In this document: positions 1 to 13,200 of the stretch, piece after piece | How positions within the stretch are numbered: the stretch's first letter is position 1 | How the letters are laid out: each line of letters opens with the position of its first letter | NCBI GenBank assembly: GCA_025331565.1 | Contig: JAFREQ010000044.1 | Coordinates: 1 to 64,000, forward strand | DNA: 64,000 bases | Source: Holacanthus passer | Taxonomy: Eukaryota > Chordata > Actinopteri > Pomacanthidae | Direction of reading: 5' to 3' | Made by a program: the position numbers and the translations under genes | Notes under the pieces: generated by a model | What the model was told of the DNA's origin: nothing | Seen by the model: the letters and a program-made list of their open reading frames with translations, nothing else | The model's database searches: none

Positions 1-241
1 TCTGATTGTGACTGATAAGTAGGTGTGAACTTGGGAGAGGAGAAACCAGAGCCATAGTGTGGAGAGCCGTCGTTGCGATAATAATATAAAACAAACTGAG
101 TAACTCCTCCTGTAATCTGTTTATACCAGCGAGCAGGGCTGAGAGTAACAGTGCCCAGGTTACAGTCCATGGTGGCTGTCTCTCCTGTCCTCACTGTCAC
201 AACAGGAGGCTTCTGTGTCACCACCGTCACACCACTCACAC
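1..241 (-). CDS. Immunoglobulin light-chain V exon (partial, runs off left edge)
   Basis: Read on the minus strand, an acceptor (tttccag) at 244-242 opens an exon that stays open to base 1. It begins VSGVTVVTQKPPVVTV and shows the V-domain landmarks: TATMDCNLG with the first disulphide cysteine, ARWYKQ with the core tryptophan, and the framework YGSGFSSPKF that I know from teleost immunoglobulin light-chain V genes. The second cysteine, the recombination signal and any J or C segment would lie left of base 1. The segment would pair with heavy chain in B-cell receptors if it is functional. There is no frameshift or stop in the visible part. It could instead be an orphan V segment outside the main light-chain loci. 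Family call is firm; the light-chain isotype is not resolved. Confidence 0.85.
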
Positions 242-333
242 CTGGAAACAACAAGATGACACGGAGTCAAGAGAAACACACAGACTGATGAATCCAACAT
301 GAGCTCAAAGCTGCAGTGAGTCGGCCTCCTCAC

Positions 334-373
334 ATGTGAGAGCAGTGATGAGAGAGCAGAGGGTCCCCAGCAT
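334..373 (-). CDS. Leader exon of the Ig light-chain V segment
   Basis: On the minus strand ATG at 373-371 opens a short hydrophobic leader, MLGTLCSLITALTC, ending at a GTGAGG donor at 333. A 92-base intron (333-242) follows, and the split cysteine codon T|GT joins it to the V exon. This leader plus short intron plus V exon is the standard layout of vertebrate V segments, and the leader is intact. Upstream (higher coordinates) there is a TATTAAAT-like stretch near 480 but I found no convincing octamer. Confidence 0.85.
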
Positions 374-1525
374 GTTGTCAGTGTGAGCTGACAATGGCCT
401 TGTGACTTGGAAAGTCAGCTTCCTGCTGACAGATGAGAGGATTTGGAGGATGAGGAGAGGAGGAGCTGGAGGAGCAATTTAATACAACACTGAAAGTGAG
501 AGGGACTGACAGGAGGAGGAGCTTTACTGAAATATGTTTGTGGCACTCGTCTTATTTGTCAACATTTTTATCAGTTTAGGTGATTTCCTCGACCCCAAGC
601 CCGCTGAAAAAAAAAGGTTGATACAATGACATCACAATCTGAAAACATTTCCAGTAGTTTTATTGTAATATAATACTTGTTTCACATGTTTGTATAATCT
701 TTGAATCTTTATATTTCCTTGCTTGAGTAGTGGCATTTCCAAAAATCATCTATATGTTTCACATGTTTTTCACAAGTTACAAGGAGACACTTATTACAGG
801 ACATAAGCTGTGGCTCTGCACACATTTACACCACTGCACACATAAAAAGTAAAGATGATGAAACTTAATAAAAATAAGACATTTACAGTCAAGGGCAGTT
901 TTGTAGAGAGCTGAAACTAAACCTCTGCATTTCCATGAAGCTAAATAAAGACAGGAGGCCTGCAGCTGCATCCTGCACATGAGAGAGCAGACTTAAAAAA
1001 TGAGTCCTCACATCTGGTGACATCTAAATGTCATCTGCAATTTTTTTTTGTACCAGTGAGAGTGACAGCTTTGCCTTTCTAATAGTAATCCTGTGCTGCT
1101 CTCTAGTGTGCATTCAACAGAATAACAACACCCTGGAATGTATATTTTCCCTCATTACTTGTCATCAGGTTGTTCCTCACAAGGTCAAAGTAATACATTT
1201 TTCATCCATTACAAGATATATTACAATCTATTACAATAAAGAATAAAGAATCATCGTATCTTAAGTGTGTGCAAAGAACAGGTCACAAATTTGAGTAATG
1301 CCATGCAATTGCTTCCTCAATCAAGAATTTATATAAGTAAATTCCACCTGAATAAATAAAAAATGTAAAACATATTTAGTGAAATAGTGTGGCAAAATGC
1401 AATGCAATGGATGTCATTTGTGAATTTTTAGTTATGCCTGAGAGACTGTGGTTTGTTGTGGTCTCACAAAATGACTTTGCCTGCTTTACTGCTGACAACC
1501 AGCAGAGGGCCAAGAGCAAAACATA

Positions 1526-1530
<5 letters not shown>

Positions 1531-1558
<28 letters not shown>
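1531..1558. repeat. (GT)n microsatellite
   Basis: An uninterrupted GT run of 14 units; the reading frames through it are artefacts. Confidence 0.95.
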
Positions 1559-1849
1559 TGACAGAGAGAGAATAAGATGAGGAGGGCGGAGGAATTTTAG
1601 GTATAAATGCAATGTAGCATAAGCAAGCTCACTTTGGCTGCTTTGGTTTAAAGAGCACATCTCTCTGAAGAACTTGTCCCACATATCTGGTGTCTGTGCA
1701 TTTGGAGCCAGTTTGAATGATCAACAAATAATTTGCACAAATCTACTGAACAGAAAACAAGTTGCATATAACATGTATCTTGAGGTCCAAATCAATAAAA
1801 GACGGACTAGGCCCACAACACTGAAGCCTTCTTCTATGAGTCTTTAGTA

Positions 1850-2030
1850 GCCAGTGCTGTTTAAGCTGTGAAGGAAGGCCAGCCAGGTGACCAGGCTGGA
1901 ACTGGACAGTACGGAGGAAGAGGTGGAGAGGAGGATGAAAATGAAAGCCAGCTTGAATAACCTTTCTCACCCTCTCTGAAACGAGCTGTGGCAGAATAAA
2001 GCTTAGTCGGATAGAAGTTGTGTCCACGAT
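1850..2030 (+). mobile_element. Probable decayed LINE 3' fragment
   Basis: The plus strand reads GAGGATGAAAATGAAAGCCA then a run resembling AATAACCTTTCTCACCCTCT and GAGCTGTGGCAGAATAAA. I associate this wording with the last part of fish Rex-like non-LTR retrotransposon ORFs. Several stops break it. The resemblance is from memory only, so the family name is tentative. Confidence 0.35.
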
Positions 2031-2219
2031 AGCAGGCAATGCTTCAAACATGGATGTTGCTGCAAAGAAGGTACAAATTCTAAAACGTGGATGCTTCACA
2101 CACATCTTCAACCCGGCAGCACAGAAGATCTGTACAATCAGGACAGTTTGAAGGTGGACACCCAAGATTAGTGTCACCAATTCAGTATCTGACCAAACGT
2201 GAAACATGGTCACAATCTC

Positions 2220-2480
2220 CCCTTCTGTTTCTGAGTTATGGATTTGAACAATGACCAGGAAAGTGTTTTTTTTTTTGCTGAATTATGATGTCACAGTGAG
2301 GTTGACCTTTGGGACATAAACGATCATTTTATCCTATTGGACATTTGTGTGAAATTCTGTCTGAATTAGTGTGTGATTTCTAGCATTATGGCCAAAAACG
2401 TATTTTCACACAAACAAAGGTCACAGTGACCTTTGACCTTTGACTACCAAATTCTAATCATCCTTGAGTCCAAGCAGATG
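2220..2480. repeat. Dispersed teleost repeat with nuclear-receptor-like sites
   Basis: The phrases CACAGTGACCTTTGACCTTTG and ATCATCCTTGAGTCCAAGC belong to a repeat that I recall as recurring in many fish genomes. Within it lie a perfect palindrome AGGTCA-CAG-TGACCT (2418-2432) and a perfect DR1 on the minus strand (2427-2439). No coding capacity is seen. Confidence 0.5.
2418..2439. promoter_or_regulatory. ERE-like palindrome fused to a DR1
   Basis: AGGTCACAGTGACCT matches the consensus estrogen-response element AGGTCAnnnTGACCT exactly. Its right half-site is shared with TGACCTTTGACCT, a DR1 of the kind bound by RXR heterodimers or HNF4. A third, decayed half-site TGACTA follows at 2441. It lies inside a dispersed repeat, so function is unproven. 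Confidence 0.4.
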
Positions 2481-2529
2481 ACAAATTACACTCAGGCAGA
2501 AATCCAGGCATGATATGAGAGAAGCATCA

Positions 2530-2612
2530 ACTGAAGATGCTTCTTGGATGAGAAGCGAAACATCTTTAAGAATCTACAACCAAGTCAAGTTGAATTTGAT
2601 TCAACCCTTACA
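2530..2612. repeat. Dispersed teleost repeat fragment
   Basis: The phrase CTTGGATGAGAAGCGAAACA, followed by a caagtcaagttga stretch and TTTGATTCAACCC, closely resembles a motif found over and over in fish genomes. No boundaries can be set from one copy. Confidence 0.4.
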
Positions 2613-3062
2613 TGAACATTAGTGACCTTTTGCGACGGTGACGCCTGTGCTGCCTGCCATTCCTCACCTGTCCACTTGTTGTCCTGTTCAGTTTCCCTGC
2701 CTGTGCCAGTCACCTGACCCTGAGACACTTTCCCACACAGCTGTGGACCAGCATGTCTCCTCCAGTACCCTTCCCCCTGCAGCTCCATAACATGGGTAAA
2801 ATGACACTCAGCTAGTGGGGTTATTTAACAGTGACACACCAATGTGGCCCTGATGGACCCAGTACACTGTTTAGCTGACCCACTGCTCCAGAGTCTCTGA
2901 AGACAACCAGGCTGTTGACCTTGTTGTCCGGCTGCTTGTGTCCTTGGAGCCTGGTCCTCTGTGTCCTCCCTTGCCTCCATCCGGACACACCTGGTGGCAT
3001 GTCAGGACAGAAGGTATGATGACGCCCCTAATTTATGGAGGCATGTCAGTAAAATGTCCCAC

Positions 3063-3066
<4 letters not shown>

Positions 3067-3102
<36 letters not shown>
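3067..3102. repeat. (CA)n microsatellite
   Basis: An uninterrupted CA run of 18 units, upstream of aatk. Confidence 0.95.
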
Positions 3103-3103
<1 letters not shown>

Positions 3104-3755
3104 GAAATGCGTGCGTAAAGTGTGCCAAACAGAACCGGCGCGCCAAGAGATGTCGTCTCCAAAGTAAAAGCAAAACAGCAGCCTTCTAGTGGGCAAGCGT
3201 TTTATTTTGAAGGCAGTAAACGGAAGCACTTTCATCCTTTCTGTGGCGTGACTCTGGTGCAAGATGTCGCTCATTCTTTCTGTGCCCGAGCTGGAACCAA
3301 ATGCGCATCGCTGACCGATGCATCCTTTTCAAAACGAGCCGGCTGATCCCTTTTTAAAACGGCATTTTGCATGTGATCCGGGACAAGAGGTTTATTTATT
3401 CTGAAAGGAACACAAACGGGAGACGATCAGATGTTTGCAGCGGTCAAGATTAAATAGGTGTGAATAAGGGATAAGGGTTGACAGTATAGGTGCAGTAAAT
3501 CCGTCCAGAATAGGCGCCACACTGGATGTTGCTGTCAAACAAGTGAGCTGACAGATGTGCTGAAATGTCAACATCTGTCTCCAGATCTGTTCGAGCTGAA
3601 GGTGGAGCAGGATTTTCCGGGGCTCTCTCTGGGAAGGAATAAAATGCTGCGTATTGCTGCTTCCACCACAGGTCACTTGAATCTGAGACGCACCTGAGTC
3701 TGGATTTTATTCTTGACCTTCTCCTGTTCAGGCTTTTGCTGTTGTCTTCTGCAGG

Positions 3756-3837
3756 ATGCTCTTTGCCCTACATGTGATTGTCATGTCTTCGGCGTTCTTC
3801 AATCCCAGTTTTGCCTTCAGCTCCCACTTTGATACAG
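3756..3837 (+). CDS. aatk: aatk coding exon 1
   Basis: Encodes MLFALHVIV then MSSAFFNPSFAFSSHFDT, the second part matching the human N-terminus MSSSFFNPSFAFSSHFD. The ATG at 3783 is therefore the likely conserved start; the ATG at 3756 would add nine residues. A good acceptor (ttgtcttctgcag) ends at 3754, which suggests that a noncoding 5' exon lies upstream. Donor GTAAGG at 3838; the exon ends one base into an Asp codon. Confidence 0.92.
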
Positions 3838-6800
3838 GTAAGGGTCACTCTGATGAGAGACTTTATCCATTTGCTGCAGACCTGCTTGTGATTTTTACAT
3901 TTCTCCATCATGGAGCTGGTGTTGGATGCAAGGCCGTGTGTCTTGGTGCTGTATCATTGCATACATCATTGTCATAACATCATCCTCATCATCATCATCA
4001 TTATCATCACAGTGGGCCTAAACTTCAAATGATTACCTCAAGATTTTACATCCAGTCCATCATAGCTTGGTGACAAGAGGGTTAGAAGTGAAGTGCCTAC
4101 ACAGATTCTAGTCCTGCACATCCGTCCCTAAGTGTGTGCATGTGTGTGCTGTGATCAGGGTGTGTGCGTGCTACATTACAGAGGTGACCTGCTGACAGAG
4201 GTGTAGGGCCCTGCTGCCTCGAGGTTGCGGTGCTTGGTGCCCATTTGGATGCAGCGTTTCGATCATCCTCTGGGCGTGATGGGATCCTGGGCGAAAGGAG
4301 AACCCAGGCACTGCTGCAGTGCTCCGGGGACCCCCCGAGCAAAGGAAATCATGCCTGTGCTTCCGGCCCGTGTGAGGGCTCGAATTAGAGCAGAATAAAT
4401 AACTGTGTGGTGTAAACAGGACTGCGAGGGTCCCTGCACTGAGCGCAGTGTGCTGAGCATACAAATGACAGAGTGAGCTCAGTGGCTCTCAAGTTTCAGC
4501 CTCTATCTGTCCTCCCCAAACTGCACACTCTCAGTGATCTCTGATCCCTCTTTGTCCAGTTATTCCGCCTTCATCTACCTTCCTGTGACCCCCCCCACTT
4601 CTCTTTGCATCTCTTCTCATACTGTGACACTAAAAGGGGCCTCAATTTAAGGCCAAATAGATCAATCATAGCATTTGGGAAGTTTGTGTGACAACATTAT
4701 AGTGGTTGCACTGACTGTCAACAACATAACAAGGCAAGTGATTCGAGTATTTTTTCATATATAGAATTGACTCTTCTACCCTCACACATAAGATTTTCGG
4801 ATGCAAAGCTGAAGAGAATATTTATACATTAATACACAAGTCTGCAGATCACTCATAATGTAAGATGTATACGATGATATGGCATCACAGTTGGCAAGGA
4901 TTTGTTTCATATATAATGCTTGACCTCTTCCGGAGAATATTCTGCTTTGCTTTAAAATATACTGCAAAGAGGAACAGAGATCGGTTTAGTGTTGAGATAT
5001 TTGGAAAACCATGACAAAAGCAGTTCTCGGCCGTGGAGATGGCTGTGGATGTTGAGCTGGCTTTACATGGTCCTGTGCAGTGAAATATGATACAAACCTA
5101 CCAGAGGAGTATTATCTTTTAATTTGAGGCCAGATAAATGGTTCCCAGCTGAATTATGGGTAAATTGCTGGCTAACTGTGGCTCTTCTGGGGCATCTTGT
5201 AATTTAATTGTCTTGGTATTTTCTTCCTGGAGGAGATCACAGGTTTTTTAAAAAAGTCCCCCCCCCCCCAGGAATATGTCCATGTTTTCTTTCTTCAGCC
5301 CGACGGCGGATGTATGAATAGCCTCAGTGACAGCTCAGGATGGAATGAGCACATGCGCTGGGATTGGTCATTTTCAGATGGAGGGGTGGGGCAAGAGTGG
5401 GCCTGCACATGTAGCTTGTATGTAGCTGGACCGGAGGACGGGGTCTGGATGGTCACTCCCCTGCCGTGATGATCTACATTTCGCACCTCGGCAGCGATCC
5501 TGCTCCTTCCTAGTAATTGGACGGAGGATCAATGTTGTCTAGGTGATGGAGGGGGGCGTGTGAGGAGGAGCCAATCATTTTCATGGCCAGCGCTAAGGAC
5601 AGAGAAATGCTAGAGTCCCTTAAAGGGGAGGGACACACAGCTTTCAATCAGCTGGAGTTGCTGAATATGCTGTCTTTGAGGCTGAGGGGTAGATTAATAA
5701 AACACACTTACATTTACAAACAGCGTTTGAACTCTCGCACCCCTCAATCATCCTCCATAGCTGCACTTCCTCCCTACGCCCCAGGCTATGTAAGAACGTA
5801 GTGTGCTCCACCTCTGCAAACACACCCAGACAGAGGAAAACAACAATGAAGCCAGGTCAGCCATCAAATTGCAAGGCATTATATAAGATGTCAGCAGGGG
5901 CGGATGCACCATAGCGGGGTTTTTGACTACATTGGCCTTCACGTGCCTGGTTTGCATGTGGCTATGAGTGTGTGTGTGTGGGGGTGTCCCAGTATGTGTG
6001 GCATCCTGCACCAGTGACAACTGCAGCTTGCACCTGGCCAACTCCTGCTTCAGCACCAAGGAGAGCTCTCCCATCAGGAGAGAGAGCAGATGAGTGCATG
6101 TGAGACCTGGCTTCACCCCACGAACAGAACGAATATGCGTCTCTTTAATGTCAGGGCAAACAGGAGACAGACTGACCTGGGAGGCAGCACTGATACACCA
6201 ACAAGCTAACTATGCAGCACTGTGGGAGACTCGTCTTTCAGCAGTCTCCTCTGATGCCTGGAGGTGGCAGTAGCAGCTAATGTGCATGATACGGGCGGCA
6301 TCTTGACGCAAATGAACACACACACACGTTTTCTGTCACTCGTGCACACTACAACATAATGCATAATGCACATTCCACATGCAGGAAAGCCTCCACGTGT
6401 CCTCACATGCACATGGATGCACCACTGCAGGCTATCAACGCGGTGGTACTGACACCGGAGAGGAGAGATGTTAAAAATGGTATCTTGACCTGCTCGTGCA
6501 GCTCCTCCCACTGCCTCAGTCAGTGCAAACCAGCCACCGCTGACTATTTGATTATTCACCTCTCCATGTGTAACACCAAGCACTTTAGTTACATAAGTCT
6601 GCCTCTGGGGGAACTAGAATAAGAATGAAGTGGATTTAAGCAGTCAAGGGGAACCATCTACGTCTCCTCTCTGCGCTCTCTGTGTGATGATGTGGGGGAT
6701 GTGGGTTTTCTCAGTGTCACACTCGTCGAAGGCACGTGTGCAATTGCATACGTAATTTTTCAGCGTGGATCCTCGTGTATTTAACTCATATCATTTCCTG

Positions 6801-7174
6801 GTGCGTTTCAGTGTTATAGCAGCATGAGAATCATTTAGCACACAATAACATGGTGGATAGAAGTGCAGAGGTTGGTTTGTTATGAGGCAAGGTGGAGGTG
6901 TGGTGGATGATTTTAGGGACGTTTCATACTGACGATGAAATGACAGGAAGGATAAACGCCTGCAAGTGTGTTCTTGTGTTCAAAAGGGGGCTGCTTTAAA
7001 TTGGACAGGTAGGAGACATTTGGGTGGAAAGTTTGAGTTCACTGCATGTGTGTCGGGGTGGGAGTACACGCTCAACAATGGCAGGAAAACAGAAAAATAT
7101 GGGAGGAATAATGAGTGCATGGAAGCCAGCATAAGTCACACTAACTTGTTTTACTCAAGTATGTCTGGATTCAC

Positions 7175-7207
<33 letters not shown>

Positions 7208-10200
7208 CTCCACACAAATGTGCACACACACTGCCTTTGTCTGCATCATGAGACTCGGGCTGAAATGTCATCTCAAGTGCATATTTCTACGTCTGCATAC
7301 GGTTTGCACATGCATCTAATTTGTGTTTATCAGCAAGAGGCCAAACCACATGAGCACCCAATCAGTCCTTTCTGGAGTGTGTGTGTGTGTGTGTGTGTGT
7401 GCAGAGCTGTTTTCTGTCAGGTTTGTGTGCAAATGCTCTACTATACACAGGTAAAATTATCCAAGCCTTTATAACTCCAGGGATAAAAATAATGAAGTTC
7501 AGCCATTTTCAAACAGCCAGCGTTTCATTATCTTATCAATTGTATTCTTTATTTCTAAAATGGGATAGTATAGTTAGTATAGTAGAGTGTGATATGTTAG
7601 CTTCGTTAACTTTACGGATATTTTTTTTTTTTGCAAATGGGACACGACAGACACGACTTTCATAAGTAAAGGAATAGCAACAGTAAAATGGAGGCATTGA
7701 CTCCAATCGCCTTCCTTTTTCAGAGCACTGGTACATGGTTACATCATCACCACTCAATAATTACACCCACATAAGTCCTGTATACATTTTATATTACTGC
7801 CAAGCCAATATCAGAACATAACCTAAACATTTTAAACAGATTTCAAACAAATTGCTATTAAATCAAGAGTTGTTAGAGCTTAAATGGAAATCGGGCCAGT
7901 CAATAACATTTCAACAAAGTTTATCAAGTAAAACAAAGCACTAACAAATCACTATATGTTTCAATATCACGTTTGATAACTTAATACCTCATATGCTGTT
8001 ATTGATTAAATACTGTGACACCAACTACCAGCTGAATAGCTCAATTGCTGCCCACCTTCTTCTTCTTCTTCTTCTTGTCTTTTTAAGAGCATCCGATTTC
8101 CATTAACGTCATCTTTTCACTGTTGCACATGCAGAAATTTGTGTCTGTGGTTCAACATTAGTAGAGTACCCCGAGCATACACTAAATTTTGTAATACTGA
8201 GGACAGAGATGCATTAATAAATGTGTCTTTCCTTAGTGTTCACGTCACAGTTTGCATTTCCTACAAACTGTGTTGTTTCCTGTTGCAAAGAGGATCCTTG
8301 AGTCCTCAGTCAAGTTTCCTCCTCTACTTGACTCAAGAGGATAAACATATTTTCATTCCATTCATTCGCTCGGCTGCATGTTTGCCAGTGTGATAAACTG
8401 TGAACAGCTTTTGTTCCATTTGTGCAGAAGAGACTGTAGCTCTGATTCTTCTTGTGCTGCATAATAATCACCCAATTCAGCAGCTTTCCTTCAAAATTTG
8501 ACCCGACAGCCCACACTGCAAATTGCAGGACGGAGGCCAGTAGAGGCTGCCAGTCTCCTCTGCAATCATTTGTGCTTACATTAATTATTAAAATGTCTCA
8601 AATGAATGAATTATTGATGTTAAATGCTACAACTAGCACCTCTACGTGCGATGTCTTGGTCGTGAAGTGAGCTTAATGATCTTATAAGATTCGCACATCA
8701 AAGCCAGAGTTGATATTCAGACCCTTTCTCTCTAGTAGCGTGCCCTTGCCCGGGCTGTCAGGGGACGGACATGACAGGCCTGTAATGCTGATCCATGGTG
8801 GTCCTCATGGGCTCTCACCCCCAGTTAATGACAGTTATCATGGCTCTCTGCAGGCCGTCGCATCCCTCCGCCATCTGCAGTCATTCACAGGGAGCATGAC
8901 TGGAGAACAGCAGAGAGGATGTAAAGCGGTGGAGGATACTGTACCCTGCCATTAATCATGTCATGATGTTCCCTCTGCTGTCAAGCCTTCCTGAGACTGA
9001 CATATCTGTGCACATGTGTGCGTCTGCAGAGTGCTTCCTCCTCTACGTTCAGCCCCCTCTCATCAGAGCTCCGTTGCTCTGCACTTATCCCCCATTAGCT
9101 CTCCTTATTTGAGCAGTTTCTCTCCCTCCCTCTGTCCAAACTCGTGATCCGAACCCCCTCTTCACGCAGCAGAGGGTTGCTGCCTCACGTTTTCCTCTCC
9201 TGGGAAGCCAGAGGACAGCTGACTTCTCCTTCACTGCAGCCCACTGGCTCTCCCGCCGGCTGTCAAGAGGAGGACTAACTCGAGCCACTGTGTGTCCCTG
9301 GGCGCCCGTACATATAAAGCAAGTCTTTTAAATCAGGTGCTCAAATTAAATCTCGACACCAAAAGATGAGCTAAGCGCTTGAGCCAACGATTGATCGGTA
9401 ACGACTGTCTTTATGCATTTTATTCACACATGCACAAAAGCAGTGGAGAATCAATATTTGTCTGGGCTTATATACATGGAGGCAGCTCTCTATCAATTTC
9501 CTAAAACTGGAATTCTTATTCATCTACTCTGAGCCTTTTGTCGTCATTGTTGTCTTGTTGTAGGCCGCACCTTTCATCCACAAACTCCCAGGTCATACCT
9601 CTCTCCTGTACCTGTCTATCCCGTCTGCTGTATCCCGACCACCGTCGCCACCTACATCAGTTTGTGTGTGAGTGTGTGTGTGATTGTTGGAAGCCACATG
9701 ATGCAGCTCAGGCAGGGCAGATGGAGGAGCTTATTTGCCCCTGCAGCACTGTCCTGAATGTGAGTGCATGCTCAGAGAGATTTGGGTCTGCTCTCTTTCT
9801 GTGTCTCTTTTTTCCTCCTCGTGTTGACTCAAATTTTCGTGTTTACCAGTTAGGAGCATTGAGGGGACTTAAGGAAAAGGGTGGTTAAGTGGCTAAATAA
9901 TGGCGGCACCTGCCCTCCTGAGTTATAGACACACTAACCTTTGCACACCAGAACTTCCCATAGTCTTTTTGCAGCTTTTGCACATTTCCAAGCTCCGCTG
10001 TATTTGATCGTGTTCCAATATGGACTAAATATTTTCTTCAATGCTTGTGCTGTTGGTTGGATGAGAAGGTTGGATGTCTCAGGCTGTGGCCCCTGACCAC
10101 ACATCAACTGGAGACCTTTACCTAGCACACAAGTTGCATAACGTTTGCCCCCATTTGTACCCAATCTATTGAATACTAATAGCAGTTGAAGCCATATCTC

Positions 10201-13200
10201 TTTCTCCCTCTCCTTGTCTCCCCCTCACTTGTTCTCAAGACGATTTTATTGCAGTGGTGTGTAGTTTGGCAAAGTGCCCACCCTGCAGCACTGTCATTAC
10301 TTGGTCTCTTGGTCAAAAACAAGAAGCGGTGTGTGTGTGTGTGTGTGTGTGTGTGTGCATTTGTGCATGCAAAGCAACCATGCCAGCAAGAAAGACTGAA
10401 GGGAGATGAGAATGCAGCATCTCACAGAGAGAGAGAGAGAGAGACATTTACTTCTGTTTTGCTGGTCTGTATCAAAGCTACATTATCTGTGGTGTGTTAG
10501 AGCCGCTCCTCTTGGATTTTGTCAGGGGGTGGCTGCTATCAGGAGCAGAAACAACAGCCCACTGCTCTCAGTTACCACAGAAACTCCAAAGTTATCCTCT
10601 GCAGCCCAGTGCGACACCTTGACTCGGCTTTCTGTGTGGGTGCATGTGATACGAGAGTGGGAGGCATTGTAATATGCATCACTCCGCCTTGAATAAAAAC
10701 CCCATTTTCCCTCTACAGCCTTCCTTGCCCTGTTTGTCCTCTCTCCCGCTCCTACTCGTGTCCATTTGGAAAAGATTTGTTGAATGCGTGAAGAGCTCTG
10801 TCGTGTAAACCAGGTACTTACACATGGTAAATGTCCCGGCGGCTGTAGACCTGACGTTCAGTTGCCTCAGCTTCTCGCTACAGCTGCACAGCAACAGAAA
10901 GCCCTACCTCCACCGCAGCATGCTTTATTTATCATCTACCATGAAATGCTCTGTGGCTGCGCTTAACACACTACATTCCCATCTCGTATGCACACGCATG
11001 AACACACACACACACCGCATTCCTTAGATTTCCTGCTTCCTTCTTGGGCCTTCGTCTCTCCACGCATCTACATATCTCTCTCATTATAATCAGAGTCGGA
11101 GGTTAGTTTAGTGAAACTGATCCCCAGCAGGAGAGTCACGCTCAAAGCTGGTAACATCGGAGGAACCAGGAAGATAGATTTTAAAAGTATTCCACTGAAA
11201 AAATCTCACCTCGTCCCTTCAGGCCTCCATCCAAAACCACTCCCCCAAAACGAAAGAACCACGGACCGTATCTAACTACCTCATGTCTCGTTCACACGTA
11301 AGAAAAGATTATCATCATCAAAACCCCCCATAACATAAGAAACCTGATAAATACCTGTCCAACAGAAATATAAGACCAAGCATCATTCTCTCAGTTCTTG
11401 CCATCATTGAAAAGTCATACTGATGTTGACATCTGGTTTGATCTCATGCTTTATCAGCCTCTTGTTGTTTGCACCCTTTTCTACTTTTGTCTTTCTTTTC
11501 TTGTTTTGCTCAGCAGCTTTATCGATATATGCATGTAGGTAGGTAGACAGGCGAGTTGGCCATCCAATAGTTTCATGAAAATGCCTGAATGGCTTAGATA
11601 TCCCAGATGATTGGATTTCGTCAAATGACTGGATGGACCTGCGAGAGTCACAGATACCAGATTCTTTTTCTTTTTTATTGTCAGAGCATTTGATTTGATT
11701 GCTTGATTACTGTCGGGACCAATCTAACAAAAAATGACCTGCCCTCGCTTTAAAGACTCGCACATTTGGGAAACGCAAAGCCACGGCCTCCTCATTCATT
11801 TGTCCTCCTTACACCAACACATTTCTCCTCCCTTCCTCCTTTATCCCACTGCGTCCTCCTCATTATCAGCCTGAATTGTGGAGGTGGCAGGGCGACTCCA
11901 TCGCTCTCCCCTCCCGTCTGTCAGAACATTGCTCATCTTCTTCCAGTCCCGAAGACAGCTTTTTAATAAAGCGGGTATGAGCCCGGCTTTAAGTGCTTTA
12001 TTTTCACTTCGCCGTGCAGCTGGCGAAGTAATGTGTGCTTCTCAAATATTTATGGAGGACCCCGGGTCGTCGCGCTCTCATTTTTTTTCAGAGAGAGGGA
12101 GATGGATTCTCCAAATGTCGCACTTGTGAAAATAATGCCATGATTTTTCTCTGGATGATCATATCAGGCTTTCTGGTGGTGAATGAAGACTTAATAAAGG
12201 TTGATCTGTCTGTCGTAGTTGAAACTACAACGTGCAAGAACTATATTTTGTGAGTCAGACGGAACAGGGATTTCATAGCTACACCAACAATTGCATAATG
12301 CACCAAGAAACAAAAGAACTAGGAAGCTCAATAGAGGTAGTGGTGGTGAACGGATGAAGCACAAACATTATTTGTCTTTGCAACTTTCTCTAAAATTTCT
12401 CCAAATGTCAGCTTCTGTCTACATCCAGCCAGTCATGTACTTATTCGTACTTGTAAGGTACTAACAAGGTACCTCCTCAGTTCAAAGTAGCTGTGGCTTG
12501 AGCTCAGACTACTGGGAAGAACTTTATTTTAGCTCCTTGTATTGATAATAATTACTACCAACATCACTACCCAAATCTTCTGGCTGTGGGCGAGAGTTGT
12601 AAAGACAGTTGACCAACAGGTCGACAGCTTTGTTTTATATCTTCCCTCTTCACTGCCGTGATCCAATAAGCTGGTGTCGCTGAAAGTGGTTGTCATTGTT
12701 TTCTTTTTAAACACTTCTTATCAATAAGGCTTTTGAATATCTGAACTCCTCGACTTGGGTATTTGCTTGTGATCTGTCATTTTTCCTGAAGGGAGCTCAG
12801 CTTCACCTTGAATATCTTGTCTGTTAGAGTCTCAAATAAAAGAGGCATTGAGGTAAACTCTTCAGTCCAGTGTGAATGTGGATCTTAATACAAATTAATT
12901 TTCGCTCCAAATGTATTTCTACTTTACAAAAAAAAAACAGTCATTTGCATTCTCCAGACATGCACAACAGATTTAAAGTGGATTGCCAATTTCCACGATT
13001 CTTCATTTCTCTGTAAAAATTTGGTCCACTGCACGTCTGTGTTTACCATCTGCCTCATCAGTGCCTTCATCAGAGGCTTGACAGTTGCCAGTTGCATCAG
13101 CTTCAGGCTGGATAACTTTTCAAGGCAGACAGCTTATCAAGATGGATGAGGTCTGCGGTCGGAAAGTGACCAACTGAGGAGGAAGCGGATGAGATTGTAA

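Larger units (their letters stand above)
374..3754. other. Intergenic region between the Ig V segment and aatk
   Basis: No coding gene is supported here. The stretch holds (GT)n at 1531-1558, (CA)n at 3067-3102, a probable LINE fragment near 1850-2030, a dispersed repeat around 2220-2480, and another teleost-like repeat near 2530-2610. Bases 3110-3350 are somewhat CpG-rich and could belong to the aatk promoter or a 5' noncoding exon, because the first aatk coding exon is preceded directly by an acceptor-like sequence. That last point is inference. Confidence 0.6.

Noticed and set aside
2938..3189. Frame containing QNRRAKR, which resembles the homeodomain third helix
   Set aside because: The rest of a homeodomain is absent and the frame runs through a (CA)n tract; the match is chance.
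5748..6116. 122-codon minus-strand frame in aatk intron 1
   Set aside because: No recognised domain, contains a (GT)n-derived His/Thr run, no splice context.
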